Part shown: in pieces, positions 6,502 through 13,961 of the stretch | Layout of the letters: each line of letters opens with the position of its first letter | Position numbering within the stretch: the first letter of the stretch is position 1 | From: Phycisphaeraceae bacterium | GTDB taxonomy: Bacteria; Planctomycetota; Phycisphaerae; Phycisphaerales; UBA1924 | Reading direction: 5' to 3' | Length of the DNA: 15,654 bases | Assembly (NCBI GenBank): GCA_009827205.1 | Contig: WUAK01000027.1 | Span: 1-15,654 of the forward strand | Made by a program: the position numbers and the translations under genes | Notes under the pieces: model-generated | The model's database searches: none | What the model was told of the DNA's origin: nothing | The model's input: the letters and a program-made list of their open reading frames with translations, nothing else

Positions 6502-8343
6502 TCACGGGCAGCCGGCGTTGAAGTTGTTGACCCATGCGGTGAAGTCGGTTGGGGTGCAGGCACCGTCGCCGTTCTGATCGCACTCTGGAAGGTTGTTGTT
6601 GAACGCGTTGACCCATGCGGTGAAGTCCGTCGGGGTGACGGAACCGTCACCGTTCACATCGGCGAGGCACTCGCCTGCATCGGGATTCACGGTCAGTGTG
6701 GCGTCGCTGCTGGTGACGTTGCCGCAAGAGTTGGTGATGACGACATCGTAATCGCCGTCGTCGGAAGGCGTTGCCCCGTTGATGGTGTAGCTGGAGGATG
6801 TGGCGCCGCCGATATTCACGTTGTCCTTGCCCCACTGATAGCTCAGTGCGCCTGTGCCGGTCGCGGAGCCTGTGAACGTGACATTGTCGCCCTCGTCAAT
6901 CGTCTGCGAATCCGGCTGGTCTGTGATGCTTGGCGCCTGATCGACCGTGATCTGAACAAAGTCAGAATCAACAGACCCGATGTTGTTGGTCACTGTGCAG
7001 AAGTAGAGACCCTCGTCGCTCTCTTGTGCGTTCGTGATCGAGAGCGTCGAGCTTGTCGCGCCCGGGACAGGGATTAGGAAAACATCGAACCACTGGTAGC
7101 TGAGTGGTGCATCGCCCGAGGCGACCACAGAGAGCTGCGCGGTCTCACCGGCGCAGACCGTGTCTGGCGATGGCTGAACGACAATCTGAGGCGGGTTGCC
7201 CACAACGAAGTCGTACCCGATGGCGTCGAACATGTTGATATCGGCGTCCGAGTAGTAGCCGCGGCCGAAGAACGTGCAGGCGCCGTTGAAGGACGGGTCC
7301 ATGATCCCGATATTTGAAGTTGGGCTGCAGTTACCCTGCTCGCGGAAGTGGCTCGCCTGAGAAGGACTTCCGTCAGACATGCGGTACTCGTTTGAGATGA
7401 TGTCGCTGTTGACGTCGTCGTTCAGGTTGTTGAAGTCCACGGTGCGGGGCGTGGTCTGGAACTCGGCGGTCGTGTCCGGGTTGTAGTCATTCGCGCCGTC
7501 GGTGCGCTGGAAGCGGTAGATATCGATCGTCTCGATGTCGCTGTTCCGGAAATCAACGCCCGAGGTGAAGCCCATGGCGTGGCCGACCTCGTGGATGACC
7601 ACATCAACGAATGAGAAGGAACTGCCTGAAATGCCGTTGGTGGGATCGTAATCCCAGTTGAACTGGGTGTTGTAGGTCATCGATGCATCGGATCCACCGA
7701 GGCTACCAACTGTTGATTTGAAGGCGGCTCGCGTCCAGAAGACCCGGTTCTCGTTTGTGACTGATGTTGAGCTCGCGTTGTATCGAACTGGAATGGTTGT
7801 GCCTGTAGGGAGGAACGACTGGATGGAGTCGTCGCCGTCCATGCCGTTGATCAGACCTGCGCGTGAGTCGGCCCAGGAATCACTCACATAGTTGGATCCG
7901 GTCGCACCGAGCACTCCGCTGCCCAGGTTTGCGAAAGAAAGACTCACAACAACCGTGGTTGGATCGTTGAAAGTGCTCTCGATGAGCGTTTCAGCGAGCG
8001 AGAGTGCGCCGGTTGCTCCGCCCGGGATGCTTCCAGAGACGTTGAAGATCACGTCGATGCCCCCACGGCCTGCGGTGTTGTTCACCGTCGTCACACCTTG
8101 TGCGACGAGAGCTTCGTGGTTTTCCAACGCGGCGATCAGGTCATCGTTCGTGAGGCCCGTGGTGTCAGACCCGCACATGTACCGCCAGACAGTCTCGCTC
8201 GGGAGCGAAGCGACGGAGCCGTCGGCGTACCGCTCGGTCACCGCGTCTCTGCCCTGGATGGTCACGTTTGGCTCGTTTGCCAGAACCGCACCGGCGCACG
8301 CCGAGACGAGCGCAGCGACGGATATCTTCTTCTTGATACTCAT
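6502..8343 (-). CDS. Secreted metzincin-like metalloprotease with two Ig-like domains and GC-type dockerin tail
   Basis: This 613-residue protein has a signal peptide (1-22, cleavage near VLA-NE). The protease domain carries HEVGHAMGF (251-259): two zinc histidines and the catalytic glutamate. The place of the third ligand in HExxHxxGxxH is Ser261. His332 in SHFRE, followed by a likely Met-turn IGIMDPS (345-351), suggests the ligand comes after an insertion, as in leishmanolysins. Two Ig-like domains follow (about 386-468 and 470-552), with SYQW motifs and the first with the Cys pair C397/C449. The tail C559-C612 has two calcium-loop repeats (DVNGDGSVTPTD and DQNGDGACTPTD). Cys612 is followed by one proline. 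It would digest protein outside the cell or at the surface. The ATG at 8343 has AGGGGAG ten bases upstream. A terminator follows. Substrate is unknown. Confidence 0.85.
   Translation of the reverse strand: MSIKKKISVAALVSACAGAVLANEPNVTIQGRDAVTERYADGSVASLPSETVWRYMCGSDTTGLTNDDLIAALENHEALVAQGVTTVNNTAGRGGIDVIFNVSGSIPGGATGALSLAETLIESTFNDPTTVVVSLSFANLGSGVLGATGSNYVSDSWADSRAGLINGMDGDDSIQSFLPTGTTIPVRYNASSTSVTNENRVFWTRAAFKSTVGSLGGSDASMTYNTQFNWDYDPTNGISGSSFSFVDVVIHEVGHAMGFTSGVDFRNSDIETIDIYRFQRTDGANDYNPDTTAEFQTTPRTVDFNNLNDDVNSDIISNEYRMSDGSPSQASHFREQGNCSPTSNIGIMDPSFNGACTFFGRGYYSDADINMFDAIGYDFVVGNPPQIVVQPSPDTVCAGETAQLSVVASGDAPLSYQWFDVFLIPVPGATSSTLSITNAQESDEGLYFCTVTNNIGSVDSDFVQITVDQAPSITDQPDSQTIDEGDNVTFTGSATGTGALSYQWGKDNVNIGGATSSSYTINGATPSDDGDYDVVITNSCGNVTSSDATLTVNPDAGECLADVNGDGSVTPTDFTAWVNAFNNNLPECDQNGDGACTPTDFTAWVNNFNAGCP
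6508..6669 (-). repeat. GC-type dockerin-like module, copy A
   Basis: This 54-codon module encodes two repeats of about 26 residues, each a D-x-N-x-D-G calcium loop followed by TPTDFTAW. Cysteines occupy module positions 1, 30, 38 and 54. Copies of identical length end the nuclease and the beta-rich protein. Copies A and C differ at only a few residues. Confidence 0.9.
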
Positions 8344-8418
8344 TCCTTCGATACTCCCCTGTAGATCACCGAACGCTCAACAACGATCGGCATACAGACT
8401 GAACCTCTTCTGCCCGGA

Positions 8419-8442
8419 ATCGGACTGTGAACACAGTCCGAT
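8419..8442. promoter_or_regulatory. 24-base perfect inverted repeat upstream of the metalloprotease gene
   Basis: ATCGGACTGTG (8419-8429) and CACAGTCCGAT (8432-8442) are perfect 11-base arms around AA, 76 bases before the protease ATG. The tiny spacer and lack of a T-tract favour a site for a dimeric DNA-binding protein over a terminator. Function is inferred from symmetry and position. Confidence 0.5.
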
Positions 8443-8589
8443 ACGCAGCGAATGCGTCTCCGGTTGTCATTTCATCATGCCAGAATGGGACGATCTAAAC
8501 CAGCCTCAGACTCGAAAATCACCCATAAGACCACCCAGACGGGTGTTCGAGCCGTCGCGAGAGTCCGGTTTGAGCCAGATGCCCTCGTT

Positions 8590-10176
8590 TCAGCAGCCCA
8601 CGTTGTAGTTATTGACCCACGCCGTGAAGTCGGTCGGGGTGCAGGAGCCGTCGTTGTTCTGGTCACATCCTGGGAGATTGGTGTTATAGGCGTTGATCCA
8701 AGCGGTGAAATCGGTGGGTGTGAGCGAGCCGTCGCCGTTGACGTCTGCGGCGCAGTCACTCACGACGTTTGCGAGCAGGTTCAGGATAAGGATTTGTTGA
8801 CCAGCAGCGCCTGGTAAATCCTCGTCGCTGACATCCAGGAACACGGTCGCGGAATACGAGCCAAGCCCGGGGTTATCTAGTTCGACACCGAATTGCTCTG
8901 CGCTCCCGGCGGGTATCCCCGGGGTTGGCGCAAAGTCTGTGATGAATGCAGCCGCGTCACCGGTGATGGTCACTGCGTCTATATCAAGAGCCGCCGCCAT
9001 CCCGGGGAGCCCGATGTTGTAGATATCGATATCGATCGTTCCCGGGTTGTCTGTCGGACTGAGCGTGCCGAAGTCGAGGGTGATCGAAGTTTGTATAGAG
9101 GCAGAGTCGAGCGATGCGATCGAATGATCGACGACGTATGCCGTGATATTCACGACGTCGTCGCCGTCACCGGAGCCTAGCCCGGCGCCAGCCGAGGTGA
9201 CCTCGGTGTTGTCGATCGTCACGGTGCCGGCGTAGGGGCCAAGGCCCGTGCCCGCGAGCGATATGTCGTGCGAGAGAGATCGTGAGTTGCGCTCGGCGCC
9301 GAGCTGGTACTCGCTGACCGAGGCAACGTCGCCCGAGGTTGTGATTCTGTACGTCGTGGGCGCAGATCCGGTCTTATCGAGATCGAGTGTGTAAGCAGGC
9401 AGTGACGCGGTATCGCCGATCACCGTGCCGAGATCGACTGTGGCCGAGGTTGCTCCGGCGCTTGGAGTCTCGCCAGAGATGATGATCTGTGAATCGCTTG
9501 GGCCAGTGCCGAAAATCGCCCAGACCCACTCGGGGCGATCGGCGAATGCGTTCCTGTTCTGCTGGTAGTTATAGATCCGATCGTTTCTGCGATTCTCAAG
9601 ATCGCCCGGCATGTTCTGAATGTGCCAATCGATGAAGAGCGACTGCGATCCGAGTGTTGGGATGTTGAGATACGAGTAGCGGGTCTTCATGTAGAAGGCC
9701 ATTCGGGCCATTCGTCCTCGGTAGTTCTGCCCGTACAGATTCGGGTCCCACTGGCCGGGTAGTGTGCCGAACTGCTTGTTGCCGCGCGAGCTGTTGATCG
9801 ACGGGTTGCAGGGGTGCAGTTGGTGGAGATCGCTGTAGTCTGAGCCGCTGTCACCAACGCCGAGGCTTCGGGGCCAGGTGTGCTCACGGTTCCAGGTCAC
9901 GCCGCTGTCCCAGTTGGAAGCAACCGAAGCGTCGTTATAAACAAGGATGATGTTGCTGAGATTGTTCGGATCTTCGTCAACATCCTGCAAAAGTGTCCGG
10001 GCATCGCCGTAACTTCTGGTAATCGCGTTGTTGAGAAGCGTTCCAAGTTGTGTCGAGAGCGTCGGCCCGTCGGTCCCCGTGATGGTGTCGTAGTACCCAG
10101 CAGGCGGGTCGGCGTGCGCCAGACCAGCTGCCCCACAAACCGAGACAATGACACAACTTAGACGAGCTCTCCGCAT
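8590..10176 (-). CDS. Secreted endonuclease I family nuclease with GC-type dockerin tail
   Basis: This 528-residue protein has a signal peptide (1-22, cleavage near AHA-DP). Residues ~28-225 match the EndA/Vvn/NucM endonuclease I family: YGDARTLLQDVDEDPNN (56-72), then WNREHTWPRS (95-104) with catalytic His99 and neighbouring Glu98, then DLHQLHP and NSSRGNKQFG (128-137) supplying metal-binding Asn. The helix ENRRNDRIYNYQQNRNAF (194-211) is also typical. These enzymes cut DNA and often RNA outside the cell. Two beta-rich segments follow (about 240-350 and 360-470), possibly ASH- or Ig-like, then the tail C475-C528 ending exactly in Gly-Cys. The ATG at 10176 is chosen because AGGAGG lies nine bases upstream. 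A GTG at 10197 lies before that site and is less likely. It is divergent from the TraT-like lipoprotein. Confidence 0.88.
   Translation of the reverse strand: MRRARLSCVIVSVCGAAGLAHADPPAGYYDTITGTDGPTLSTQLGTLLNNAITRSYGDARTLLQDVDEDPNNLSNIILVYNDASVASNWDSGVTWNREHTWPRSLGVGDSGSDYSDLHQLHPCNPSINSSRGNKQFGTLPGQWDPNLYGQNYRGRMARMAFYMKTRYSYLNIPTLGSQSLFIDWHIQNMPGDLENRRNDRIYNYQQNRNAFADRPEWVWAIFGTGPSDSQIIISGETPSAGATSATVDLGTVIGDTASLPAYTLDLDKTGSAPTTYRITTSGDVASVSEYQLGAERNSRSLSHDISLAGTGLGPYAGTVTIDNTEVTSAGAGLGSGDGDDVVNITAYVVDHSIASLDSASIQTSITLDFGTLSPTDNPGTIDIDIYNIGLPGMAAALDIDAVTITGDAAAFITDFAPTPGIPAGSAEQFGVELDNPGLGSYSATVFLDVSDEDLPGAAGQQILILNLLANVVSDCAADVNGDGSLTPTDFTAWINAYNTNLPGCDQNNDGSCTPTDFTAWVNNYNVGC
8593..8754 (-). 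repeat. GC-type dockerin-like module, copy B
   Basis: This is the most divergent of the three 54-codon copies (for example DQNNDGSCTPTD in the second loop, and Tyr for Phe in both NxYN positions). It keeps all four cysteines, both calcium loops and both TPTDFTAW motifs, so constraint acts on the protein rather than the DNA. Confidence 0.9.
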
Positions 10177-10419
10177 GGCCGACTTCCTCCTGCCCACAGC
10201 CTATACCCGGCTGGCTTGCTGGCGACGATCGGCCCCGGATGAGAGCCGAAAAAGGAGACAACAGGTACCAAGTTCCATCGGGTGACCCCATGCCCAAGCC
10301 CTATAAGATACCCCTAGGTGTGTATACTGAGCACGAAAACTGCAAGGCCACGTGCCTGACCGATCTCGTGTGGGACCGCGTTAGGGCTCTTTAACTCCGC
10401 CCAACTGGAGGAATCGACA

Positions 10420-11250
10420 GTGAAAGCTCGTCTACTGACCGTCCTCGCGCTCGGCGCTGTTGTCGCAGCGGCTTCAGGCTGCACAACCGTGTCCCGGGGG
10501 CTTGGCAAGATCACCGCAAACAAGTACGCCGAGGCACGCAGCGGCACGGTCTGGACCGTTCCTCCGCCCCAGCTTGAGCCGCCGGCACCGGAAGACCGGA
10601 CCGCGTACATCTCCTTCAGCAACATCAGCGATGCAGCAGAAATCAATCTGACTCCAGCGCTGCGTCAGGCTGCGACCAACCAGGGTTGGACGGTCGTCAA
10701 CGACCCGACACAGGCGACGTACCGCCTCCGCGCACGCCTGCGTTTCTTCGGTGAAGTTGAACCCGAGTCTGGCGGCCGGGACATCGCAAACAAGATGGGC
10801 TGGATTTCCGGAGCCGCGACCGGTCTTGCGACGGGTGCACTCGTCGCCGACGCGACCGACAACTGGGCTTACGGCGCCGCCGCCGGCGCGGGTGCGGGCG
10901 GCCTCGCGGGCATCGGTATGGCCAATGCATCGACCCCACGCGAGTGGGCCGCGATCATCGACTTCGTACTCGAGGAGTACAGCGAGTCGCCCGTCGAGTT
11001 CGAGAAGTTCACCGACAGCAGCTCCGCAGGGAACACCGGGGGCGGCGCGGGCAACGACCGCATGTCTGATTCGGGCAGCAGCCGGTCGGGCAACAGCTCG
11101 AGTGCTTCGATCACTACGACGAGCAACTACTTCCCCCACGGCATCCGCCTCTCGGCGTGGGCCAATCAGATGAACATGAAAGAGGACGAAGCTTTGCCCC
11201 TCATCGAGGAGCGAATCGGCAAGGTCGTCACTCAGATGCTGCCGCAATAA
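10420..11250 (+). CDS. TraT-like outer-membrane lipoprotein
   Basis: This 276-residue protein has a lipoprotein signal with lipobox ASGC (Cys21). The residue after Cys is Thr, not Asp, which favours the outer membrane. The body resembles TraT, the surface-exclusion and complement-resistance lipoprotein of F-like plasmids. Shared features are a VWTVPP and RTAYISFSN start, a TYRLRARLRF segment, a glycine-zipper hydrophobic region (about 130-170, GAAAGAGAGGLAGIGMA), and a C-terminal end NMKEDEALPLIEERIGKVV (254-272) close to TraT's. A Ser/Gly-rich linker (about 202-228) is extra. No plasmid transfer gene is nearby, so conjugation is unlikely here. The start is GTG at 10420 with GGAGGA seven bases upstream. 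A TATACT at 10323 could be a -10 element but has no clear -35. A terminator follows. Confidence 0.75.
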   Translation: MKARLLTVLALGAVVAAASGCTTVSRGLGKITANKYAEARSGTVWTVPPPQLEPPAPEDRTAYISFSNISDAAEINLTPALRQAATNQGWTVVNDPTQATYRLRARLRFFGEVEPESGGRDIANKMGWISGAATGLATGALVADATDNWAYGAAAGAGAGGLAGIGMANASTPREWAAIIDFVLEEYSESPVEFEKFTDSSSAGNTGGGAGNDRMSDSGSSRSGNSSSASITTTSNYFPHGIRLSAWANQMNMKEDEALPLIEERIGKVVTQMLPQ

Positions 11251-11271
11251 AGATTTCACCATCCGAAACAC

Positions 11272-11299
11272 AAGGGCTCCCGCAAGGGAGCCCTTTCTC
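11272..11299 (+). terminator. Rho-independent terminator after the TraT-like gene
   Basis: Perfect ten-base arms (AAGGGCTCCC at 11272-11281, GGGAGCCCTT at 11286-11295) enclose a stable GCAA tetraloop and lead into TTCTC. The hairpin starts 22 bases after the stop codon. Confidence 0.85.
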
Positions 11300-11384
11300 A
11301 TATGGGGTGTAGGTGATTCAGTACTTTTCCTCGGTAGCCGCTGTGTTCTTCAGTATGCTGCAGGAACATGGGGAGGGATACCGA

Positions 11385-12029
11385 ATGACCAGATCACATC
11401 TAGCGCCTTGTGCCATTCTCGCGGCTTGCGCTCTGGTTGCACCCGCGGCTGGAGACATTTCTACTTCATCACTCGTTGTCGCTGCGGAGTTCAGGCCTGG
11501 CGACCCGTTTACCTTTGGAGAGCAGATCGAGGCCAACCCCAACGGCACGTCACGACTTGTCGGGCAGAGCTTTGAGTCCTTTGAATCGGGCCGACTGCGC
11601 GCGCTTGAGTTCTTTGTCAGCACGTTCAACGACAGCAACGCGACGTTCGAGATCTCGATCTTCAACACACAATCAGGGTCGACTCTGGGAGCTCCGCTTG
11701 GTTCCACTTCGATTCAGTCACCGGTCTCTGTGCGAGGCACAACCGTGACGGCGGACCTGACATCTCTGGGCATAGATCTTGAGAGCGGAGTTTCTTACGC
11801 ATACTCGATCGGAGTATCAGAGGGCTCAGCAACCGTGCTTGGATACGGAAGCGATCTCTACGCAGGCGGGACAGCCCTGCAGGGCGTATCGCTCGCGTCT
11901 GGGTTGGATCCTATTTCGTTCGCAGATCACGCCTTTGCTGTGTTTGTTCCTAGCCCGTCTAGTGCCCTTGTCCCACTCGGTGCAGCGCTCGCTTTCTGCA
12001 GACGGAATCGGGCTGCACTTTCTAGCTGA
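11385..12029 (+). CDS. Exported PEP-CTERM-like protein of unknown function
   Basis: This 214-residue protein has a signal peptide (about 1-23, APAAG-D) and a beta-rich body without a recognised catalytic motif. The C-terminus has the three-part layout of PEP-CTERM sorting signals: a short VPSPSS motif (188-193), a hydrophobic stretch SALVPLGAALAF, then basic CRRNRA (205-210). The motif is degenerate, with SPS in place of PEP. Proteins with such tails are usually cut and anchored by an exosortase, which is not in this window. The ATG at 11385 has GGGAGGGA seven bases upstream. An in-frame ATG at 11313 lies before that site and almost on the previous terminator. The gene lies 92 bases before the potassium channel gene, with no terminator between them. 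Confidence 0.65.
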   Translation: MTRSHLAPCAILAACALVAPAAGDISTSSLVVAAEFRPGDPFTFGEQIEANPNGTSRLVGQSFESFESGRLRALEFFVSTFNDSNATFEISIFNTQSGSTLGAPLGSTSIQSPVSVRGTTVTADLTSLGIDLESGVSYAYSIGVSEGSATVLGYGSDLYAGGTALQGVSLASGLDPISFADHAFAVFVPSPSSALVPLGAALAFCRRNRAALSS

Positions 12030-12121
12030 GCTATCCTTGCGCTCTTTCTGCACCCGATCGCTCGACTTTGCGTCGTGCTTTTATTCGGACATTACGATAA
12101 TAGCTTTTCCGTCTGCTTCTC

Positions 12122-13171
12122 GTGAATGTACTGAACTCAACGTCCGATTACCCACATGTGAAGGCGCTCTCTTATATCGCGATGCTTGTTCCGAGCAATT
12201 GGGACCCGATCATCGTGCGTTCACTGCTCGTAGCAAGCGCGGTGATCGTATTCGGAACCGCGGGCTACACATGGATCGAGGGCTGGACACCCTGGCAATC
12301 GTTGTTTTTCACGCTCGTCACGCTGACAACTGTTGGTTACGGCGACTACGGGCTCTCACCACAGGGTGAACGCTTTACCGCAATTCTCATGGTGGGCGGC
12401 ATCGCGACAGTCTCTTTCACCGTCAGTCAGATCCTGCAACGCATTCTTTCGAAAGTCTCACAACCGGAGGTTCGTATGAGCGAGCTAGCCAGACAGTGCA
12501 AGGACCACGTTGTTCTCTGCGGCCTTGGCCGTACCGGATTGAGAATCGCAGATCGGCTCGAAGAGGGCGGTGTGCAGGTTGTCGGGATCGATAGCGACGA
12601 GGCTTGTGTCGAAGAGTTCAGGCAGAGAGGGCTGATCGCGATCACAGGCGACGCGACCTCCGACGAAACTCTTGAGCGAGCAGGCTTGGCCAACGCGCGG
12701 GCGGTTGCTGTTGCGACCGCGTCTGATGCGGCGAATGCGATGATCTGCTTGTCGGCGCACGCGATCGCTCCGGACACCCAAATAGTCGCGCGTGCAGAGG
12801 CAGAATCATCGATCTGCAAACTCAAGCGCGCAGGCGCGACAGAAGTGCTCAGCCCGACTAGCTACGGCGGCGACGGGATCGCTCAGCAGATCCTGCACCC
12901 GGAGGTCGCCAGCATCCTGCCCGGGCTTCACGAGAATGACTCGGATGGCATCATGTTCGTCGAGTACAAGATAACCGAACCCGATCTCACCATCGCAAAG
13001 CTCGGCACGAGACACCCGAGACTCATCTTCATCGCTCATCGCACGAAAGAAGGCAAGTCTGTGCTCCGCCCAGAGGGCGCGACAGCGCTATACGAAGGCG
13101 ATGCTGTAGTGATCGCCGGCGCTCGAGAAGAGATCTACCAGCTCGATTACCATGGCCGTGTCGCGGCCTGA
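12122..13171 (+). CDS. Two-helix potassium channel with RCK (TrkA-N/TrkA-C) domains
   Basis: This inner-membrane potassium channel resembles MthK. TM1 spans about 30-51, the pore helix and selectivity filter TTVGYGD is at 69-75, and TM2 spans about 84-106. The RCK Rossmann domain begins at HVVLCGLGRTG (129-139) with acidic Asp157 (VVGIDSDE) at the nucleotide-binding position. A TrkA-C-like regulatory domain covers about 275-345. Opening is probably controlled by a ligand such as calcium or a nucleotide. The start is uncertain. GTG at 12122 has no Shine-Dalgarno sequence. ATG at 12182 would also keep both helices, but its nearest purine run (GAAGGCG) is far upstream. A met-20 internal GTG such as an RCK-only product is not evident. 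The stop lies one base from the converging stop of the next gene. Confidence 0.9.
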   Translation: MNVLNSTSDYPHVKALSYIAMLVPSNWDPIIVRSLLVASAVIVFGTAGYTWIEGWTPWQSLFFTLVTLTTVGYGDYGLSPQGERFTAILMVGGIATVSFTVSQILQRILSKVSQPEVRMSELARQCKDHVVLCGLGRTGLRIADRLEEGGVQVVGIDSDEACVEEFRQRGLIAITGDATSDETLERAGLANARAVAVATASDAANAMICLSAHAIAPDTQIVARAEAESSICKLKRAGATEVLSPTSYGGDGIAQQILHPEVASILPGLHENDSDGIMFVEYKITEPDLTIAKLGTRHPRLIFIAHRTKEGKSVLRPEGATALYEGDAVVIAGAREEIYQLDYHGRVAA

Positions 13172-13172
13172 C

Positions 13173-13910
13173 TCAGCAGCCCGCGTTGAAGTTATTGATC
13201 CATGCGGTGAAGTCGGTCGGCGTGCACGCGCCGTCGCCGTTCTGGTCGCACTCGGGCAGGTTGTTGTTGAACGCGTTGATCCAGGCGGTGAAGTCGGTGG
13301 GCGTGACCGCTCCGTCGCCGTTGACATCGGGGAGACAGGGCTGGCTGTCCTCGACCTCAACCAGAAGACTGGTGACATCCTGATCGCCGCTGAGGATGTT
13401 CGGGAAGTTGCGAAGCTCGATACAGTCCACGTTGAATCCGACCCAGCTCGCGCCTCCGTCGATGATCGACTGGAGCTCCGATGTCACGTCAAACTCAAAG
13501 TCGAACGAGGTGTCGAGCGGGGGTTGGTATGAGCCGGTCCCGATCGTGTTGGTGTTCTCGTTGAAGTCTGCGAGATCGGCCGTTCCGTTCCCGGCGTAGA
13601 TGTTGAAGTTGAACGAGCGAACACCCGTGTCGAAAGAGTTATTCACGAATACCTCGCCTACGAAGCGAGCGCTCGTGATCGTGCTGCCCGCAAACTGAGA
13701 GACATCGAACTCTACGATCGCCCTGTCCTCGTCGTTGTTCGTGCGCGATCTGATGAGACCGCTGTTCGGGTTTACGGCATCGGGAGTGCCGTTGAAATCG
13801 TCATCGACGACCGATGCGCGCACACCATACTCAACATCAACGGGTTGTGACCAAGCCTGGCCCGCAAGAACCACGATCGCAGCGCCAGAAACACAAGTTG
13901 CAAACCTCAT
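13173..13910 (-). CDS. Secreted beta-rich protein with GC-type dockerin tail
   Basis: This 245-residue protein has a signal peptide (1-21, cleavage near AWS-QP). The body (about 25-185) is beta-rich with RAIVEFDVSQF (67-77 region), DVTSELQSIIDGGASWVGFN and no catalytic motif. It faintly resembles the DNRLRE/CBM96 type of surface adhesion or carbohydrate-binding domains, but this is not certain. A second Asp-rich stretch, DDDFNGTPD, lies near 40-48. The tail C192-C245 is the dockerin-like module, nearly identical to that of the metalloprotease and ending in Gly-Cys. The ATG at 13910 has GGAGG five bases upstream and is preferred over a TTG at 13922, which overlaps that site. It has a plausible promoter of its own. 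Confidence 0.78.
   Translation of the reverse strand: MRFATCVSGAAIVVLAGQAWSQPVDVEYGVRASVVDDDFNGTPDAVNPNSGLIRSRTNNDEDRAIVEFDVSQFAGSTITSARFVGEVFVNNSFDTGVRSFNFNIYAGNGTADLADFNENTNTIGTGSYQPPLDTSFDFEFDVTSELQSIIDGGASWVGFNVDCIELRNFPNILSGDQDVTSLLVEVEDSQPCLPDVNGDGAVTPTDFTAWINAFNNNLPECDQNGDGACTPTDFTAWINNFNAGC
13176..13337 (-). repeat. GC-type dockerin-like module, copy C
   Basis: This is the third 54-codon module, with DVNGDGAVTPTD and DQNGDGACTPTD loops, four cysteines at positions 1, 30, 38 and 54, and the stop directly after the last cysteine. It is closest to copy A, although copies A and C sit about 6.5 kb apart. Confidence 0.9.
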
Positions 13911-13961
13911 GATGACCTCCAAGAGCTAAGTGGGTTTGCTGATTCCACCGTCACGTCTACT

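Noticed and set aside
6508..6669. Tandem DNA repeat or CRISPR-like array suggested by repeated tgaagtcggt blocks
   Set aside because: The repeats are codon-phased inside dockerin-like coding regions, and substitutions keep the protein motif. There are no spacers or short identical repeats.
7561..7593. Classical HExxHxxGxxH metzincin motif
   Set aside because: The position of the third ligand is serine (Ser261), so only HExxHxxG is present. A distant His332 is the better candidate.
8532..8545. Hairpin CACCC/GGGTG as the terminator of the nuclease gene
   Set aside because: The five-base stem is weak and the following sequence is not a continuous T-tract.
10302..10328. TATAAG and TATACT as promoter -10 elements for the TraT-like gene
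   Set aside because: No acceptable -35 element sits 16-18 bases upstream of either, so I did not list a promoter.
12037..12107. Promoter upstream of the potassium channel (TTGCGT with GATAAT)
   Set aside because: The spacing is about 22 bases, outside the usual range, and the gene may be transcribed from upstream.
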